Counted from the stretch's first letter, positions 18,356-28,074 are shown. The stretch: 64,000 nucleotides of DNA from Flavobacteriaceae bacterium NBU2973 (GCA_026162565.1 JAOEIQ010000002.1:372001-436000), one strand, 5' to 3'. Numbers and translations are program-made. The notes: generated by a model not told the origin, from the letters alone.

Positions 18356-18517
18356 AATTATGTTTTAAAGGGTTAATTTTCGTTTTTACTACCTATAACA
18401 TATATAATAGATGCACTTTGTCAAGTGCTTTAACAGCCTTTAACTCTATTAAGTTTTATTTAACATAAATTAAGTTAAATATGAATGAAGTTGTTAAGTG
18501 GTTTAACAGTTGAAAGA

Positions 18518-19297
18518 CTATTCAAACTCAATTTTGTTTAGAATCAAACCAGAAGCAGGAGCAATATAATCCATGTGCTCATCTACACCTTCTTTTAAAC
18601 TATTATCAATATAATCTAGTGTAACCTCTCCTCTACCAAGTTTGACCAAAACACCAACCATTAGTCGAATTTGGTTTCGCATAAACCCTTTTCCTCTCAC
18701 TTTAAATATGTAAGTAGTTTCAGGAAAAAAATTAGCAGTGTAAATTGTATTTAAACTAATCTCTGAAGTTAAAATCTCTCTATTATACTCACCTGTTTCT
18801 TTAGCCTTGTAGCAATAATTCTTGAAGTTGTGTATACCTTCAAACAACTTAGCTCCTTGTTTCATAATCTCAATATCAAGATCATCTAAAAAAGTAGTCA
18901 TTATTGGTGAGCAGAATGGATGAAACTTGTTTCCAAACCCAAAGAGATAAATATATTCTTTTACTTTAGAATGCTGAATGATATTAAAACCTTTAGAAAC
19001 TTCCTTAATAGATAAAGCCCTAATATCTTGAGGTAAATTGTAATTAAATAGATTTAAAAATGAATCAAAATCATCTATAGGCTCTTCCAAAAATAACTCG
19101 AAAGCAGCTTCATTAGCCGAAACCATAGCATCTGTTCTTCCAGCAGCTAATGTTTTAAAAGACTTGTCTTCAAGGATATATTTAAACGTTCTGTCAATCA
19201 TAAGATGTAATGTTTTCAAATTTGGCTGTTTTTGCCATCCATGAAAGCGATAACCTAAATATTGAATTTTAAAAACGTAGAAATATTTCTTTTTCAA
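18518..19297 (-). CDS. TruA-like tRNA pseudouridine synthase (divergent)
   Basis: Member of the TruA family, which converts uridines 38-40 of tRNA anticodon arms to pseudouridine. At 259 residues it is family length. The start YVFKIQYLGYRFHGWQKQPN is canonical, and the catalytic Asp is kept in AAGRTDA (Asp56). The usual GRTDAGVHA continues here as GRTDAMVSA. The RGKGFMRNQIRLMVG motif is present. Deviation of the active-site loop suggests a paralog with altered or uncertain specificity, so I withhold the symbol truA. Confidence 0.82.
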   Translation of the reverse strand: MKKKYFYVFKIQYLGYRFHGWQKQPNLKTLHLMIDRTFKYILEDKSFKTLAAGRTDAMVSANEAAFELFLEEPIDDFDSFLNLFNYNLPQDIRALSIKEVSKGFNIIQHSKVKEYIYLFGFGNKFHPFCSPIMTTFLDDLDIEIMKQGAKLFEGIHNFKNYCYKAKETGEYNREILTSEISLNTIYTANFFPETTYIFKVRGKGFMRNQIRLMVGVLVKLGRGEVTLDYIDNSLKEGVDEHMDYIAPASGLILNKIEFE

Positions 19298-19393
19298 ACT
19301 ATTAAATTTCAGTGCGAAAAATAGTTGAATTTAAAGCATCTATCAAATTTTTTATACATTGTATGTAGAAAAACTAACTAAATTTTAAAAATT

Positions 19394-19819
19394 ATGACAA
19401 ATTCAATGACAAAACCACCTGTTTGGTTCTGGATTGTGAGCATTGTAGCACTTATCTGGAACGGATTAGGAGTTATGGCTTATTTAGCTAGAGCTTATGC
19501 AACAGACGAAATGATTGCTGCTATGCCAGAAGAACAACAAGCGGAATTTTTAGCTGAACATCCTGCTTGGTACACTGCAGCATTTGCAATAGCTGTTTTT
19601 GCTGGTGTATTGGGTTCTCTTGCTCTTTTATTAAGGAAAAAATGGGCACATCCTCTTTTTGTTTTATCAGCTTTAGGAGCTATTGTTCAACATTTTTACC
19701 TTTTTACTAACGTAGAAATGACAGCAGGAAAAATAGTAATGCCAGTATTGGTAATTTTAGTCTGTGTGTTTTTAGTCTTTTTTGCTAAAAATGCAAAAGC
19801 TAAAGAATGGATATCATAA
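19394..19819 (+). CDS. Conserved four-helix membrane protein
   Basis: At 141 residues, it has about four transmembrane helices: residues 10-31 (VWFWIVSIVALIWNGLGVMAYL), about 60-82, about 88-107 and about 113-132. The extramembrane segment between helices 1 and 2 is acidic (TDEMIAAMPEEQQAEFLAEHPAW). The family is common in flavobacteria, sometimes misnamed sugar transporter. Nothing seen supports transport. Its own terminator follows, so it is probably a single-gene unit. Confidence 0.75.
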   Translation: MTNSMTKPPVWFWIVSIVALIWNGLGVMAYLARAYATDEMIAAMPEEQQAEFLAEHPAWYTAAFAIAVFAGVLGSLALLLRKKWAHPLFVLSALGAIVQHFYLFTNVEMTAGKIVMPVLVILVCVFLVFFAKNAKAKEWIS

Positions 19820-19840
19820 CTAATTAATAGTATAATTTAT

Positions 19841-19870
19841 AAAAGCATCAGGAATTCTGATGCTTTTTTT
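19841..19870 (+). terminator. Rho-independent terminator
   Basis: Perfect 11-bp stem AAAAGCATCAG / CTGATGCTTTT (loop GAATT) continuing into TTTTTTATTTT, 21 bp after the membrane-protein stop. Confidence 0.88.
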
Positions 19871-19894
19871 ATTTTAGTATTTTAATTTATACGT

Positions 19895-20692
19895 TTGAAA
19901 AAAAGCTTTCCTTTTGATCCTTCAGTCAAGCACCACCTTTTAATTGCTTTGAGTTTAGCAATTTGGATATTTGTATTTTTATATTTTACAGAACCACTTG
20001 ATGTAAACGAATTTGGCGATAGAGAAAAACTAATTTATTTACCAATTTATGGTGTTTTAGGTGCTTGTTTATATGTATTAGTTCTTCCTTTTCAATATTG
20101 GTTATATAAAAAGTATAAAAAGAATTGGTCGATATTTAGTGAGCTATTACTAATTATAGTCTTTATTCTAATTTCAATAGTTGTTTTAAGACTTTTCTAT
20201 TTACATGTTATCATGGAATGGAATCCTAATGCCTATACGCTTTCGTATCATTTAAAGGCTATTATATTTCCGGCAATATTAACCATATTACCAATTGTAA
20301 TAATTGGTCGTTTTTCTTTTGGTAAATACCACGAAAAAAAACTTGAAGATCAAAAAATCGAAATTCAAGGTGAAGGAAACTACGAAGGATTACGGTTATT
20401 ACTAAATGATTTAATAAGCATTCAATCTTCAGATAATTACATTGAAGTGTTCTATTTAAGTGGACAAGTATTAAAAAAAACATTAATTAGAAATAAATTA
20501 TCTGTAATCGAAAATACATTTCCACAACTAATTCGAACACATCGTAGTTATATAATTAATCCTTATCATTTTCAGTCTTGGAATATCGAAAAAGGAAAAC
20601 ATTTTTTATTACTTTCTCAAGAAATAAAAGTACCAGTTTCTAAAACTTATTTAGAGGCTCTAAAATCCGAATTAAATTTCACCACAGAGTAA
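19895..20692 (+). CDS. LytTR-type transcriptional regulator with membrane domain
   Basis: At 265 residues, the N-terminal half has about four transmembrane helices (residues about 15-33, 45-68, 78-103 and 120-142). The C-terminal LytTR DNA-binding domain spans about 165-262 (DLISIQSSDNYIEVFYL...LIRTHRSYIINPYHFQS...KVPVSKTYLEAL). There is no receiver domain, so signalling probably comes through the membrane part. The start is TTG at 19895. No in-frame ATG lies upstream of the first helix. Target genes cannot be told from the sequence. Confidence 0.87.
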   Translation: MKKSFPFDPSVKHHLLIALSLAIWIFVFLYFTEPLDVNEFGDREKLIYLPIYGVLGACLYVLVLPFQYWLYKKYKKNWSIFSELLLIIVFILISIVVLRLFYLHVIMEWNPNAYTLSYHLKAIIFPAILTILPIVIIGRFSFGKYHEKKLEDQKIEIQGEGNYEGLRLLLNDLISIQSSDNYIEVFYLSGQVLKKTLIRNKLSVIENTFPQLIRTHRSYIINPYHFQSWNIEKGKHFLLLSQEIKVPVSKTYLEALKSELNFTTE

Positions 20693-20721
20693 TATCATTT
20701 CACCCCAAACACCTATTATTA

Positions 20722-20753
20722 TTGAATAAATAAGGTTTTAGATTATAAGTTTG
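20722..20753 (+). promoter_or_regulatory. Bacteroidota-type promoter for the DUF5694 gene
   Basis: TTG at 20722-20724 (-33 element), 21 bp, then TAAGTTTG at 20746-20753, an exact match to the TAnnTTTG -7 element, 31 bp before the ATG at 20785. Confidence 0.6.
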
Positions 20754-20784
20754 TTCAAGAATTAATCACGTAAATTTTTGAATT

Positions 20785-21735
20785 ATGAAACCTTTAATCT
20801 CATTTTTAGCAGTACTTTTTTTATCAATCAGTTATAGTTTTTCTCAAGAAAAACAAGAACAAGAAATTTTAATAATTGGAACCAGTCATACAGTTCCAAA
20901 AATTATAAAGCATAGCTACAAAAAAATACTGCGTCGTGCTAAAAAATATAATCCTGATAAAATTTTTGTAGAAAATCCAGTAGCTGATGATGAAGAAAGT
21001 TGGAACTATCTAAAAGATGGTTGGTCTAAAGGTTATCAACAATTCTATAAGCTTTCTGATTCCCTTAAAAAGTCATATGACTTTAATGAAGTTCAACATG
21101 ACTTATTACTAAACAAAACATTTGAAGAATTAACCAAAAGCGAAATAGAAACATTGATAATAGATTTTGCATACTTAAGAGACAATGCTAATAATGATTT
21201 TTACGAATACATTTTAAAACATGGCATTAAAGGTGCTAAAAAGCCAACCAGACACGAAGATGGAGATGTTACCTATAAACTTGCTTTACACCAAGGTCAT
21301 AGAAAAATAATTGCAATGGATTATCAAGCTATGAATGGCGAATATCATAAAGCATGGAGTCAATGTGAAAAAGATGGTAGCACTAATGGCGATAATACTA
21401 TTAATAGAGAGCTCTACAAAAAAGATTACAATCGAGCTATAGTTCCAGCTATTCTTGGAAGAGCACAATTATACACTAACTCAAGAGCTTCTTTAAATAG
21501 ATTACACAGTGGAAGTTCTTTTATGTATGTGAAAAATAAAACTAAAGCGTGTACAGATGGAACCAAATATTGGAGATTGCGTAATGAAGGTATGGTACAC
21601 AATATTGCTAAAGATGTTTTGAACTCTGGATCTAAAAAAAACATTGTTCTTGTTGGAGCATCTCATGTAATAGGTATGGAAAAAGCATTTAAAGAATTAT
21701 ATCCAAATTTAAAAGTGAGACTACTACGTGATTAA
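20785..21735 (+). CDS. DUF5694 family secreted protein
   Basis: At 316 residues with a Sec signal peptide (MKPLISFLAVLFLSISYSFSQ). Segments recall TraB/GumN-like proteins: EILIIGTSHTVP near the mature N-terminus, KIFVENPVADDE about residue 60, and the C-terminal IVLVGASHVIGMEKAFKELYP. DUF5694 is the best family assignment. TraB relatives include putative metal-dependent proteases, but no activity is proven for this branch. Its stop shares a TTAA with the opposite-strand stop of hisIE (4-bp convergent overlap). Confidence 0.8.
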   Translation: MKPLISFLAVLFLSISYSFSQEKQEQEILIIGTSHTVPKIIKHSYKKILRRAKKYNPDKIFVENPVADDEESWNYLKDGWSKGYQQFYKLSDSLKKSYDFNEVQHDLLLNKTFEELTKSEIETLIIDFAYLRDNANNDFYEYILKHGIKGAKKPTRHEDGDVTYKLALHQGHRKIIAMDYQAMNGEYHKAWSQCEKDGSTNGDNTINRELYKKDYNRAIVPAILGRAQLYTNSRASLNRLHSGSSFMYVKNKTKACTDGTKYWRLRNEGMVHNIAKDVLNSGSKKNIVLVGASHVIGMEKAFKELYPNLKVRLLRD

Positions 21736-22328
21736 TGTCTATCTTTTAAAACTTTCACAACATTGTCTAGTGTAAATCCTTTGGCTTGCAATAGAATAAG
21801 ATAGTGAAAAAGTAAATCGGCACTTTCGTTGAGAAACAACTCATCGTTAGTGTCTTTTGCTTCTATAACTATTTCAACTGCTTCCTCTCCTACTTTTTGT
21901 GCAATTTTATTGATGCCTTTTCTAAACAATGATGCTACATAAGATTTTTCATCTTCTTGATTCTCTTTTCTATTTTGAATAATGGTTTCTAATTCTGATA
22001 AAAACCCAAACGACTGATTATTAGATTCGTTCCAACACGTATCTGCTCCTGTGTGGCAAGTTGGTCCTTGAGGTTTTACTTGAATTAATAACGAATCTTT
22101 ATCACAATCATTCTTTACAGATACTAATTCTAAAAAGTTCCCACTCTCTTCTCCTTTAGTCCATAAACGCTGTTTACTGCGACTATAAAATGTTACTTTT
22201 TTAGTATCCATGGTTTTTTGATAGGCTTCTTGATTCATATAGCCAAGCATCAATACATTTTTTGTGGATACATCCTGAATAATTGCTGGTACTAAACCAT
22301 CATTATTTTTATTAAAATCTATTTTCAT
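21732..22328 (-). CDS. hisI: Bifunctional phosphoribosyl-AMP cyclohydrolase / phosphoribosyl-ATP pyrophosphatase
   Basis: Catalyses steps 2 and 3 of histidine synthesis in the cytoplasm. The N-terminal HisI domain (about 1-105) has the Zn/Mg site [20 protein letters not shown] followed by GADTCW. The C-terminal HisE domain (about 108-198) has [24 protein letters not shown]. At 198 residues it is the standard fused HisIE. It is last in the operon, overlaps hisF by 4 bp (ATGA) and ends in a TTAA shared with the convergent DUF5694 gene. Confidence 0.95.
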   Translation of the reverse strand: MKIDFNKNNDGLVPAIIQDVSTKNVLMLGYMNQEAYQKTMDTKKVTFYSRSKQRLWTKGEESGNFLELVSVKNDCDKDSLLIQVKPQGPTCHTGADTCWNESNNQSFGFLSELETIIQNRKENQEDEKSYVASLFRKGINKIAQKVGEEAVEIVIEAKDTNDELFLNESADLLFHYLILLQAKGFTLDNVVKVLKDRH

Positions 22329-23080
22329 AACCTAACTGGTATTCCTTGTTTTTTTAATTCTTGTTTTAATTTTGGTATTGGTATCTCTCCAAAATGAAAT
22401 ACACTTGCAGCCAATGCTGCATCAGCTTTTCCTTTGGTAAAGGCGTCTTCAAAATGATTGATACTTCCTGCGCCTCCTGATGCGATAATTGGAATATTAA
22501 CTACTTCTGATAGCTTCGTTAAGGCTTCTGTGGCAAATCCCGCTTTGGTACCATCGTTGTCCATTGAAGTAAATAGAATCTCTCCTGCTCCTCTTTGTTC
22601 AACCTCTTTTGCCCAATCAAATAAATCTAAATCAGTTGGAATCGTTCCTCCTGCTAAATGAACTTTCCAATTACCATTAATTTGTTTGGCATCAATAGCT
22701 ACTACTATACATTGGTTTCCAAATTTTTGTGATAACTCGTTTATTAAATCTGGATTATTAACTGCTGATGAATTAATAGAAACCTTATCTGCTCCTGACT
22801 GCAGCAGAGCATCAACATGTTTAACAGATGAAATTCCTCCTCCTACAGTAAACGGAATATTTACTTGTTCTGCAACTTTTAAAACCATTTCTAAAGTGGT
22901 TCCTCTATTTTCTAAAGTAGCAGCAATATCCAAAAACACTAACTCATCAGCACCTATTTCTGCATATTGTTTTGCTAACTCAATTGGGTCACCAGCATCT
23001 CGTAGATTAACGAAATTAACACCTTTGACTGTGCGTCCATTTTTAATATCCAAACAAGGGACAATTCGTTTAGTAAGCAT
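22325..23080 (-). CDS. hisF: Imidazole glycerol phosphate synthase cyclase subunit
   Basis: Pairs with HisH and uses the ammonia it delivers to turn PRFAR into IGP and AICAR. At 251 residues, it is a (beta/alpha)8 barrel. The N-terminus [20 protein letters not shown] contains catalytic Asp11, and [12 protein letters not shown] carries the second catalytic Asp. Phosphate-binding loops GGGIS and ASGGAG are intact. It overlaps hisA by 11 bp and hisI by 4 bp, so translational coupling is likely. Confidence 0.97.
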   Translation of the reverse strand: MLTKRIVPCLDIKNGRTVKGVNFVNLRDAGDPIELAKQYAEIGADELVFLDIAATLENRGTTLEMVLKVAEQVNIPFTVGGGISSVKHVDALLQSGADKVSINSSAVNNPDLINELSQKFGNQCIVVAIDAKQINGNWKVHLAGGTIPTDLDLFDWAKEVEQRGAGEILFTSMDNDGTKAGFATEALTKLSEVVNIPIIASGGAGSINHFEDAFTKGKADAALAASVFHFGEIPIPKLKQELKKQGIPVRL

Positions 23081-23870
23081 TGACGATGAATTTTTCGAGT
23101 TGTTTTAAACTTATTCTATTTTCATATATGGCTTTTCCAATAATAACGCCTTCGCAACCCATTTCTTGGAGTTTTGGTAGCTCATCGATTTTAGAGATAC
23201 CTCCTGAAGCAATGAGTTTTATAGAGCTTGTCTCCTCGAGCGGAGTCGAGAGGTCTTTTTTGCTAGTTTGAGATTTCTCGACTTTGCTCGAAATGACAGA
23301 ACACTCTTTTAATATTCTATTATACAATTCAAATGATGGTCCTTCTAACATGCCATCTTTGGATATATCTGTAGAAATAACATACTCAATACCTTTCTCT
23401 TGATAAGATTTAATAAAAGGAATAACCTCAAAATTACTCTCTTCTTGCCAACCAGAAACTGCTATTTTACTATTATTACAATCTGCTCCAAGAATAATCT
23501 TACCACTACCATAGTTTGCAATCCAGTTTTCAAAAACATAAGGTTTTTTAACTGCAATACTTCCTCCTGTTATTTGATTAGCTCCTGAATCAAAAGCGAT
23601 TTTTAAGTCTTCGTTACGTTTCAGTCCACCACCAAAATCGATTTTCAAATTAGTTTTAGTTGCTATACCTTCTAAAATTTTGTGGTTTATAATCTGTTTA
23701 GCTTTTGCACCATCTAAATCCACCAAATGTAAATATTCAATACCTGAATCTTCAAACTGTTTTGCAACTTCAAGTGGATTTTCATTATATACCCTTTTGG
23801 TGTCATAGTCACCTTTTGTTAAACGAACACATTTTCCGTCTATAATATCTATTGCAGGAATAATTCTCAT
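23070..23870 (-). CDS. hisA: ProFAR isomerase HisA carrying a REP-like insertion
   Basis: Isomerises ProFAR to PRFAR (step 4). Catalytic Asp7 ([11 protein letters not shown]) and the TDISKDGM Asp are present, as are phosphate loops GGGLKR and ASGG. At 266 residues it is about 24 longer than usual. The excess lies at residues 192-214, [20 protein letters not shown] then EET, between helix LYNRILKE and strand IKLIASGG. This peptide is the translation of the palindromic element at 23229-23298. The site is an alpha-to-beta loop, on the barrel face away from the active site, so the enzyme may well work. Confidence 0.95.
   Translation of the reverse strand: MRIIPAIDIIDGKCVRLTKGDYDTKRVYNENPLEVAKQFEDSGIEYLHLVDLDGAKAKQIINHKILEGIATKTNLKIDFGGGLKRNEDLKIAFDSGANQITGGSIAVKKPYVFENWIANYGSGKIILGADCNNSKIAVSGWQEESNFEVIPFIKSYQEKGIEYVISTDISKDGMLEGPSFELYNRILKECSVISSKVEKSQTSKKDLSTPLEETSSIKLIASGGISKIDELPKLQEMGCEGVIIGKAIYENRISLKQLEKFIVNAY
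23229..23298 (-). repeat. REP-like palindromic element inserted in frame in hisA
   Basis: On the minus strand the first arm TGTCATTTCGAGCAAAGTCG (to AGAAATCTC, 23298-23270) is imperfectly complementary to the second arm GACCTCTCGACTCCGCTCGA (to GGAGACA, ending 23229), about 28 nt each around a short A/T loop. Many differences are compensatory or G-T wobbles. It belongs to the same family as 13107-13180. All 23 codons are open and replace about nothing in a normal HisA. Confidence 0.85.
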
Positions 23871-24448
23871 AAGCCTAAAAAGTTTTTTAGTAGTTGCTCT
23901 CCAGCTTTCGATGATTTTTCAGGGTGAAATTGTACACCATAAAAATTATCTTTTTGTAATGCAGAAGCATAGTCTAATTGGTAGTTGGTTGTTGCAATCA
24001 TTTCATCACAAGGTTCAGCATAATAACTATGAACCATATACATAAAATCATTATCAATAATAGTATCAAAAAGAGATGATTTTAAATTAGAAATTGTATT
24101 CCAGCCCATTTGTGGTACTTTAACTGTATTATTAAATTGTTTGACATCAGTATTGAAAATACCAAGTCCTTCAGTTTTCCCTTCCTCTGAATAATTACAC
24201 ATTAACTGCATGCCTAAGCAGATTCCTAAAACAGGTTGCTGTAGTTTAGGTATAATTGTATCTAATCCTGATTCTTTGAGCTTTTTCATTGCAGAACTTG
24301 CTTCACCTACTCCAGGAAAAATAACTTTATCTGCAGCTTTTATAATATTTACATCTGATGATAATAAGGCATCCACACCAAGACGCTTTAAAGCGAATTG
24401 AATACTCTTAATATTTCCAGCTCCATAATCGATTATAACCACATTCAT
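23867..24448 (-). CDS. hisH: Imidazole glycerol phosphate synthase glutaminase subunit
   Basis: Class I glutamine amidotransferase that feeds ammonia to HisF. At 193 residues, the catalytic triad is visible: Cys77 in [11 protein letters not shown], and His175 and Glu177 in [10 protein letters not shown]. The oxyanion segment PGVGEA is present. It overlaps hisA by 4 bp and hisB by 1 bp. Confidence 0.96.
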   Translation of the reverse strand: MNVVIIDYGAGNIKSIQFALKRLGVDALLSSDVNIIKAADKVIFPGVGEASSAMKKLKESGLDTIIPKLQQPVLGICLGMQLMCNYSEEGKTEGLGIFNTDVKQFNNTVKVPQMGWNTISNLKSSLFDTIIDNDFMYMVHSYYAEPCDEMIATTNYQLDYASALQKDNFYGVQFHPEKSSKAGEQLLKNFLGL

Positions 24449-25584
24449 TAGAGAACCCCTTTTGTTGATGGTAATATCATTTTCTCTACATCGCGTTTTA
24501 CAGCCATTTTTATAGCTTTTGCAAAGGCTTTAAAAATAGCTTCAATTTTATGATGCTCATTAGTGCCTTCTGCTTTTATATTCAAATTGCACTGCGCACC
24601 ATCTGTAAACGACTTAAAGAAATGCATAAACATTTCGGTTGGCATTTTACCAATCATTTCGCGCTTAAATTCGGTTTCCCAAACCAACCAGTTTCTTCCA
24701 CCAAAATCAATAGCTACTTGGGCAAAACAATCATCCATTGGCAAGCAGAAACCATAACGTTCTATTCCTAACTTATTTCCTAGAGCTTTTTTAAATACTT
24801 GACCCAATGCAATAGCAGTATCCTCTATGGTGTGGTGTTCATCTACTTCTAAATCACCTTTAACCGTAATCTCTAAATCCATTTGACCATGACGTGCTAT
24901 TTGGTCTAACATATGGTCGAAAAATGAAATTCCAGTATCAATATTGCTTTGCCCAGTTCCATCAAGATTTAATGAAATTTCTATCTGTGTTTCGTTAGTA
25001 TTACGTTCAATTTTAGCTGTTCGTTCTTCAGTTTTTAAAAATTCATAAATAGTTTGCCAATCGTTACTTTCGAGAGCAATAAAATCGTCTAACTCTCCTC
25101 GCTTAACTGTAATTTCATCAGTACCTAAATTGGTGTCGTCGTTTATGAAAATACCCTTTCCTCCTAGATTTTTTGCCAATTCAATATCTGTTAATCTATC
25201 ACCAATTACATACGAGTTTGATATGTCATAATCATCTGAAAAATATTGGGTTAATAAACCTGTATTAGGCTTCCTAGTTGGTGCATTATCTTTTGCAAAA
25301 GTTTTATCAATGTACTGTTCCTTAAACTCTATACCTTCTGCTTTAAATGTATCTACTATAAAATTATGTACTGGCCAAAAGGTGTCTTCAGGAAAACTAT
25401 CAGTACCTAAACCATCCTGATTAGTAATCATCACAATTTCAAAATCTAGCTCTTTAGCAATTCTGCTTAAATACTGAAAAACCTTTGGATAAAACGTGAG
25501 TTTTTCAAAACTATCTATTTGCTCATCTGCAGTTTCTTTTATGATAGTTCCGTCTCTGTCTATAAAGAGTACTTTCTTTTTCAT
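24448..25584 (-). CDS. hisB: Bifunctional histidinol-phosphatase / imidazoleglycerol-phosphate dehydratase
   Basis: Catalyses steps 6 and 8. The N-terminal HAD phosphatase (about 1-165) has nucleophile motif FIDRDGTII (Asp9, Asp11), [10 protein letters not shown] and [11 protein letters not shown]. The C-terminal dehydratase (about 185-378) has the metal-binding repeats [17 protein letters not shown] and [18 protein letters not shown], plus [16 protein letters not shown]. At 378 residues it has the normal fused length. It is 2 bp after hisC. Confidence 0.96.
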   Translation of the reverse strand: MKKKVLFIDRDGTIIKETADEQIDSFEKLTFYPKVFQYLSRIAKELDFEIVMITNQDGLGTDSFPEDTFWPVHNFIVDTFKAEGIEFKEQYIDKTFAKDNAPTRKPNTGLLTQYFSDDYDISNSYVIGDRLTDIELAKNLGGKGIFINDDTNLGTDEITVKRGELDDFIALESNDWQTIYEFLKTEERTAKIERNTNETQIEISLNLDGTGQSNIDTGISFFDHMLDQIARHGQMDLEITVKGDLEVDEHHTIEDTAIALGQVFKKALGNKLGIERYGFCLPMDDCFAQVAIDFGGRNWLVWETEFKREMIGKMPTEMFMHFFKSFTDGAQCNLNIKAEGTNEHHKIEAIFKAFAKAIKMAVKRDVEKMILPSTKGVL

Positions 25585-25586
25585 TC

Positions 25587-26633
25587 TTAAATATTTTTAA
25601 GTTTATCTATTAATCGTTTATTTTCTATTTGTGTACCAATTGTAAATCTCAAACAGTTTTCACATAATGGTTGATTTGTTCTGTTACGGACTACAATTCC
25701 CTTTGCAATTAATTCTTGATAGCGTTTGTTGGCATCATCAACCTTAACCAATAAAAAATTAGCGTCAGAAGGATAGACTTTTTCAATCCAGTTAATCTCT
25801 GCTAATTCATTAGCTAATAATATTCGTTCACTAATAAGTAAATTAATTTGCCTTGTTGTTTGATATTGGTTTATTAGACCTTCTAATGCTCTTTGTTGCG
25901 TCAGCTCGTTAATATTATAAGGCGGTTTTATTTTATTCAATACTGAAATAATATCTGCAGAAGCATAACAAACTCCTAGTCGGATTCCTGCCATACCAAA
26001 AGCTTTAGATAATGTTTGCGTAACTATTAAATTTGGAAACTCTTCAAGTCTTGACAACCAACTTTCTTGATTAGAAAAATCGATATAAGCCTCGTCAATT
26101 ACTACTATAGTATTTGTCTTTTTTAATAACCTCTCAATATTTTTAATATTTATTGTATTACCTGTTGGATTATTTGGCGAACAAATAAAAATAAGTTTGG
26201 TTTTTTTACTCGTATAACCGACTACTCGATTTACATTAAACTGAAAATCTTCATTTAACCAAATAGAACGTATAAGTATATCGTTTAAATTTGCTAAAAC
26301 TTCATACATGCCATATGTTGGTGGCATGATAATAATTTCATCTTCTTTAGGTTCACAAAAGGCTCTAAAAATTAAGTCTAAAACTTCATCGCTTCCATTA
26401 CCTAATAAAATATTATCAGTTGAAATGTTTTTAAGTTCTGATAACTTTTGCTTTAACAAAAGTTGTTGTGGATCAGGATAACGATTTACACCATTATCAA
26501 ATGGATTTTCATTGGCATCTAAAAACACTAAATCACTTGAAAACTCTTTAAACTCATCACGTGCAGATGAATAAGGTTTCATAGCTTTTATATTATTTCT
26601 TATTAAATTATTTAGTTCAAATTTTTGATTCAT
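25587..26633 (-). CDS. hisC: Histidinol-phosphate aminotransferase
   Basis: PLP-dependent aminotransferase (step 7). The start is set at 26633 ([18 protein letters not shown]), giving 348 residues, the usual length. The frame is open further to 26696, but those 21 codons translate a REP-like repeat and not a conserved N-terminus. Motifs: [34 protein letters not shown] and the PLP lysine in [14 protein letters not shown], with RFTIGT at the C-terminus. Confidence 0.95.
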   Translation of the reverse strand: MNQKFELNNLIRNNIKAMKPYSSARDEFKEFSSDLVFLDANENPFDNGVNRYPDPQQLLLKQKLSELKNISTDNILLGNGSDEVLDLIFRAFCEPKEDEIIIMPPTYGMYEVLANLNDILIRSIWLNEDFQFNVNRVVGYTSKKTKLIFICSPNNPTGNTINIKNIERLLKKTNTIVVIDEAYIDFSNQESWLSRLEEFPNLIVTQTLSKAFGMAGIRLGVCYASADIISVLNKIKPPYNINELTQQRALEGLINQYQTTRQINLLISERILLANELAEINWIEKVYPSDANFLLVKVDDANKRYQELIAKGIVVRNRTNQPLCENCLRFTIGTQIENKRLIDKLKNI

Positions 26634-26640
26634 AGTCTTT

Positions 26641-26690
26641 TTTATGGATTCCTGCCTTACTGACGTTAAGGTCAGCATAAATCGCATGAA
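26641..26690 (-). repeat. Degenerate REP-like sequence between hisD and hisC
   Basis: The plus strand reads GGATTCCTGCCTTACTGACG followed by TTAAGGTCAGCATAAATC. The first half resembles the GGATTCCTGCCTT arm of bacterial REP palindromes, and the second half is a decayed partner with an internal CTGAC/GTCAG pairing. It lies immediately upstream of the hisC ATG. Confidence 0.45.
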
Positions 26691-26748
26691 TAACAATCTA
26701 TTTCATTATATTCTTTTTTTTATAATCTATCTTTTCAAATAGGTCCTA

Positions 26749-26762
26749 AAACTAGTTCAGTA
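26749..26762 (-). repeat. 14-mer repeated after hisG and hisD (copy 2)
   Basis: Plus-strand AAACTAGTTCAGTA lies 6 bp past the hisD stop. It is identical to 28080-28093, immediately past the hisG stop. Confidence 0.5.
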
Positions 26763-26797
26763 CGATTACTATAAGTCTTTAAGTCTTATAGTAATCG
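26763..26797 (-). promoter_or_regulatory. Hairpin over the hisD stop codon
   Basis: Perfect 13-bp inverted repeat CGATTACTATAAG / CTTATAGTAATCG with a 9-nt loop. The hisD stop (26769-26771) is inside the stem. No T-run follows on the minus strand, so it is not a standard terminator. An mRNA-stability or processing role is possible. Confidence 0.6.
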
Positions 26798-28049
26798 CAT
26801 TTTTATGTGCCTGTAAACCTTCGGCTTCTGCCATTAATTCTATTGAAGGCCCCAATTTTTTAATGCCTTCAGCACTTATTTTTTGGAAGGTGATACTTTT
26901 TAGAAAACTATCTAAATTCACTCCAGAATACGCTTTAGAAAATCCATTAGTTGGCAACGTATGATTAGTACCAGATGCATAATCACCAGCACTTTCTGGT
27001 GTGTAATTACCTATAAACACTGAACCAGCATTTCTAATGTTAAATGTGAAATACTCTTCATGCTCTAAAGCAATGATTAAATGTTCTGGTGCATATGTAT
27101 TAGCCAAATCGAGCATGTTGTACATATCGTTAACATAAATAAGCTTGGAGTTTTCGATAGCTTTTTCAGTAATAGTCCTTCTTGGTAAAGCATTAATTTG
27201 GTTTTCAATTTCTGAAGACACCTTTTCAATAAACTCTTTTGAATTAGACACCAGAATTACCTGACTATCTTCTCCATGTTCAGCTTGACTCAATAAATCT
27301 GAAGCCACATATGATGGATTTGCCGAATCATCAGCAATTACCATTAACTCACTTGGACCAGCTGGCATATCTATGGCAACTCCATATTTTGTTGCTAGTT
27401 GTTTTGCTACAGTAACAAATTGATTTCCTGGACCGAAAATTTTATACACTTGAGGTATAGTTTCAGTCCCAAATGTTAACCCAGCTATTGCTTGAATACC
27501 GCCAACTTTAATGACTTGAGTAATACCACAAAGCTTTGCTGTATACAATATTTCATCAGCAATTTTTCCTTCTTTATTTGGTGGAGTACATAATAGTATT
27601 TCGCTACAACCAGCGATATTTGCTGGCACTGCAAGCATAAGTACTGTGGAAAATAGAGGTGCTGTTCCACCTGGAATATACAAGCCTACTTTATCAATAG
27701 CTCTTTTTTCTTGCCAACACGATACACCAGACATCGTTTCAACTTCTATGCGATTTGTTTTTTGAGCAGTATGAAACTTTGTTATGTTAGCCTTTGCAGT
27801 TTGAATAGCTTCTTTTAAATCTGAAGATATTTTCTCTTCAGCTCGTTCAAACTCATCAATAGACACTTTAAAATTATCGAGAGTAACTCCATCAAACATC
27901 GACGTATATTTTAATATGGCTTTATCGCCATTACGCTTAACATCTTCAAAAACTAAATTGACTGTGTTTTCTATATCATCAACCGTTTTGGTTGGCCTTT
28001 CTAATAGTTTTGACCAACTATTTTTATCTGGATTTATATATGTTTTCAT
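26769..28049 (-). CDS. hisD: Histidinol dehydrogenase
   Basis: Zn- and NAD-dependent oxidation of histidinol to histidine (last two steps). At 426 residues it has the family's usual length. Motifs: KVGLYIPGGTAPLFSTVLM, KIFGPGNQFVTVAKQL, DMPAGPSELMVIAD, SQAEHGEDSQVILVS (zinc/catalytic region) and YTPESAGDYASGTNHTLPTN. The C-terminal coding sequence is part of a 13-bp hairpin. It is separated from hisG by 44 bp. Confidence 0.97.
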   Translation of the reverse strand: MKTYINPDKNSWSKLLERPTKTVDDIENTVNLVFEDVKRNGDKAILKYTSMFDGVTLDNFKVSIDEFERAEEKISSDLKEAIQTAKANITKFHTAQKTNRIEVETMSGVSCWQEKRAIDKVGLYIPGGTAPLFSTVLMLAVPANIAGCSEILLCTPPNKEGKIADEILYTAKLCGITQVIKVGGIQAIAGLTFGTETIPQVYKIFGPGNQFVTVAKQLATKYGVAIDMPAGPSELMVIADDSANPSYVASDLLSQAEHGEDSQVILVSNSKEFIEKVSSEIENQINALPRRTITEKAIENSKLIYVNDMYNMLDLANTYAPEHLIIALEHEEYFTFNIRNAGSVFIGNYTPESAGDYASGTNHTLPTNGFSKAYSGVNLDSFLKSITFQKISAEGIKKLGPSIELMAEAEGLQAHKNAITIRLKDL

Positions 28050-28074
28050 GTTATTTGTAATTCTAAAAATTAGA

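Noticed and set aside
26634-26696. 21-codon N-terminal extension of hisC
   Set aside because: It translates the REP-like repeat, is not HisC-like, and ATG 26633 gives the standard protein.
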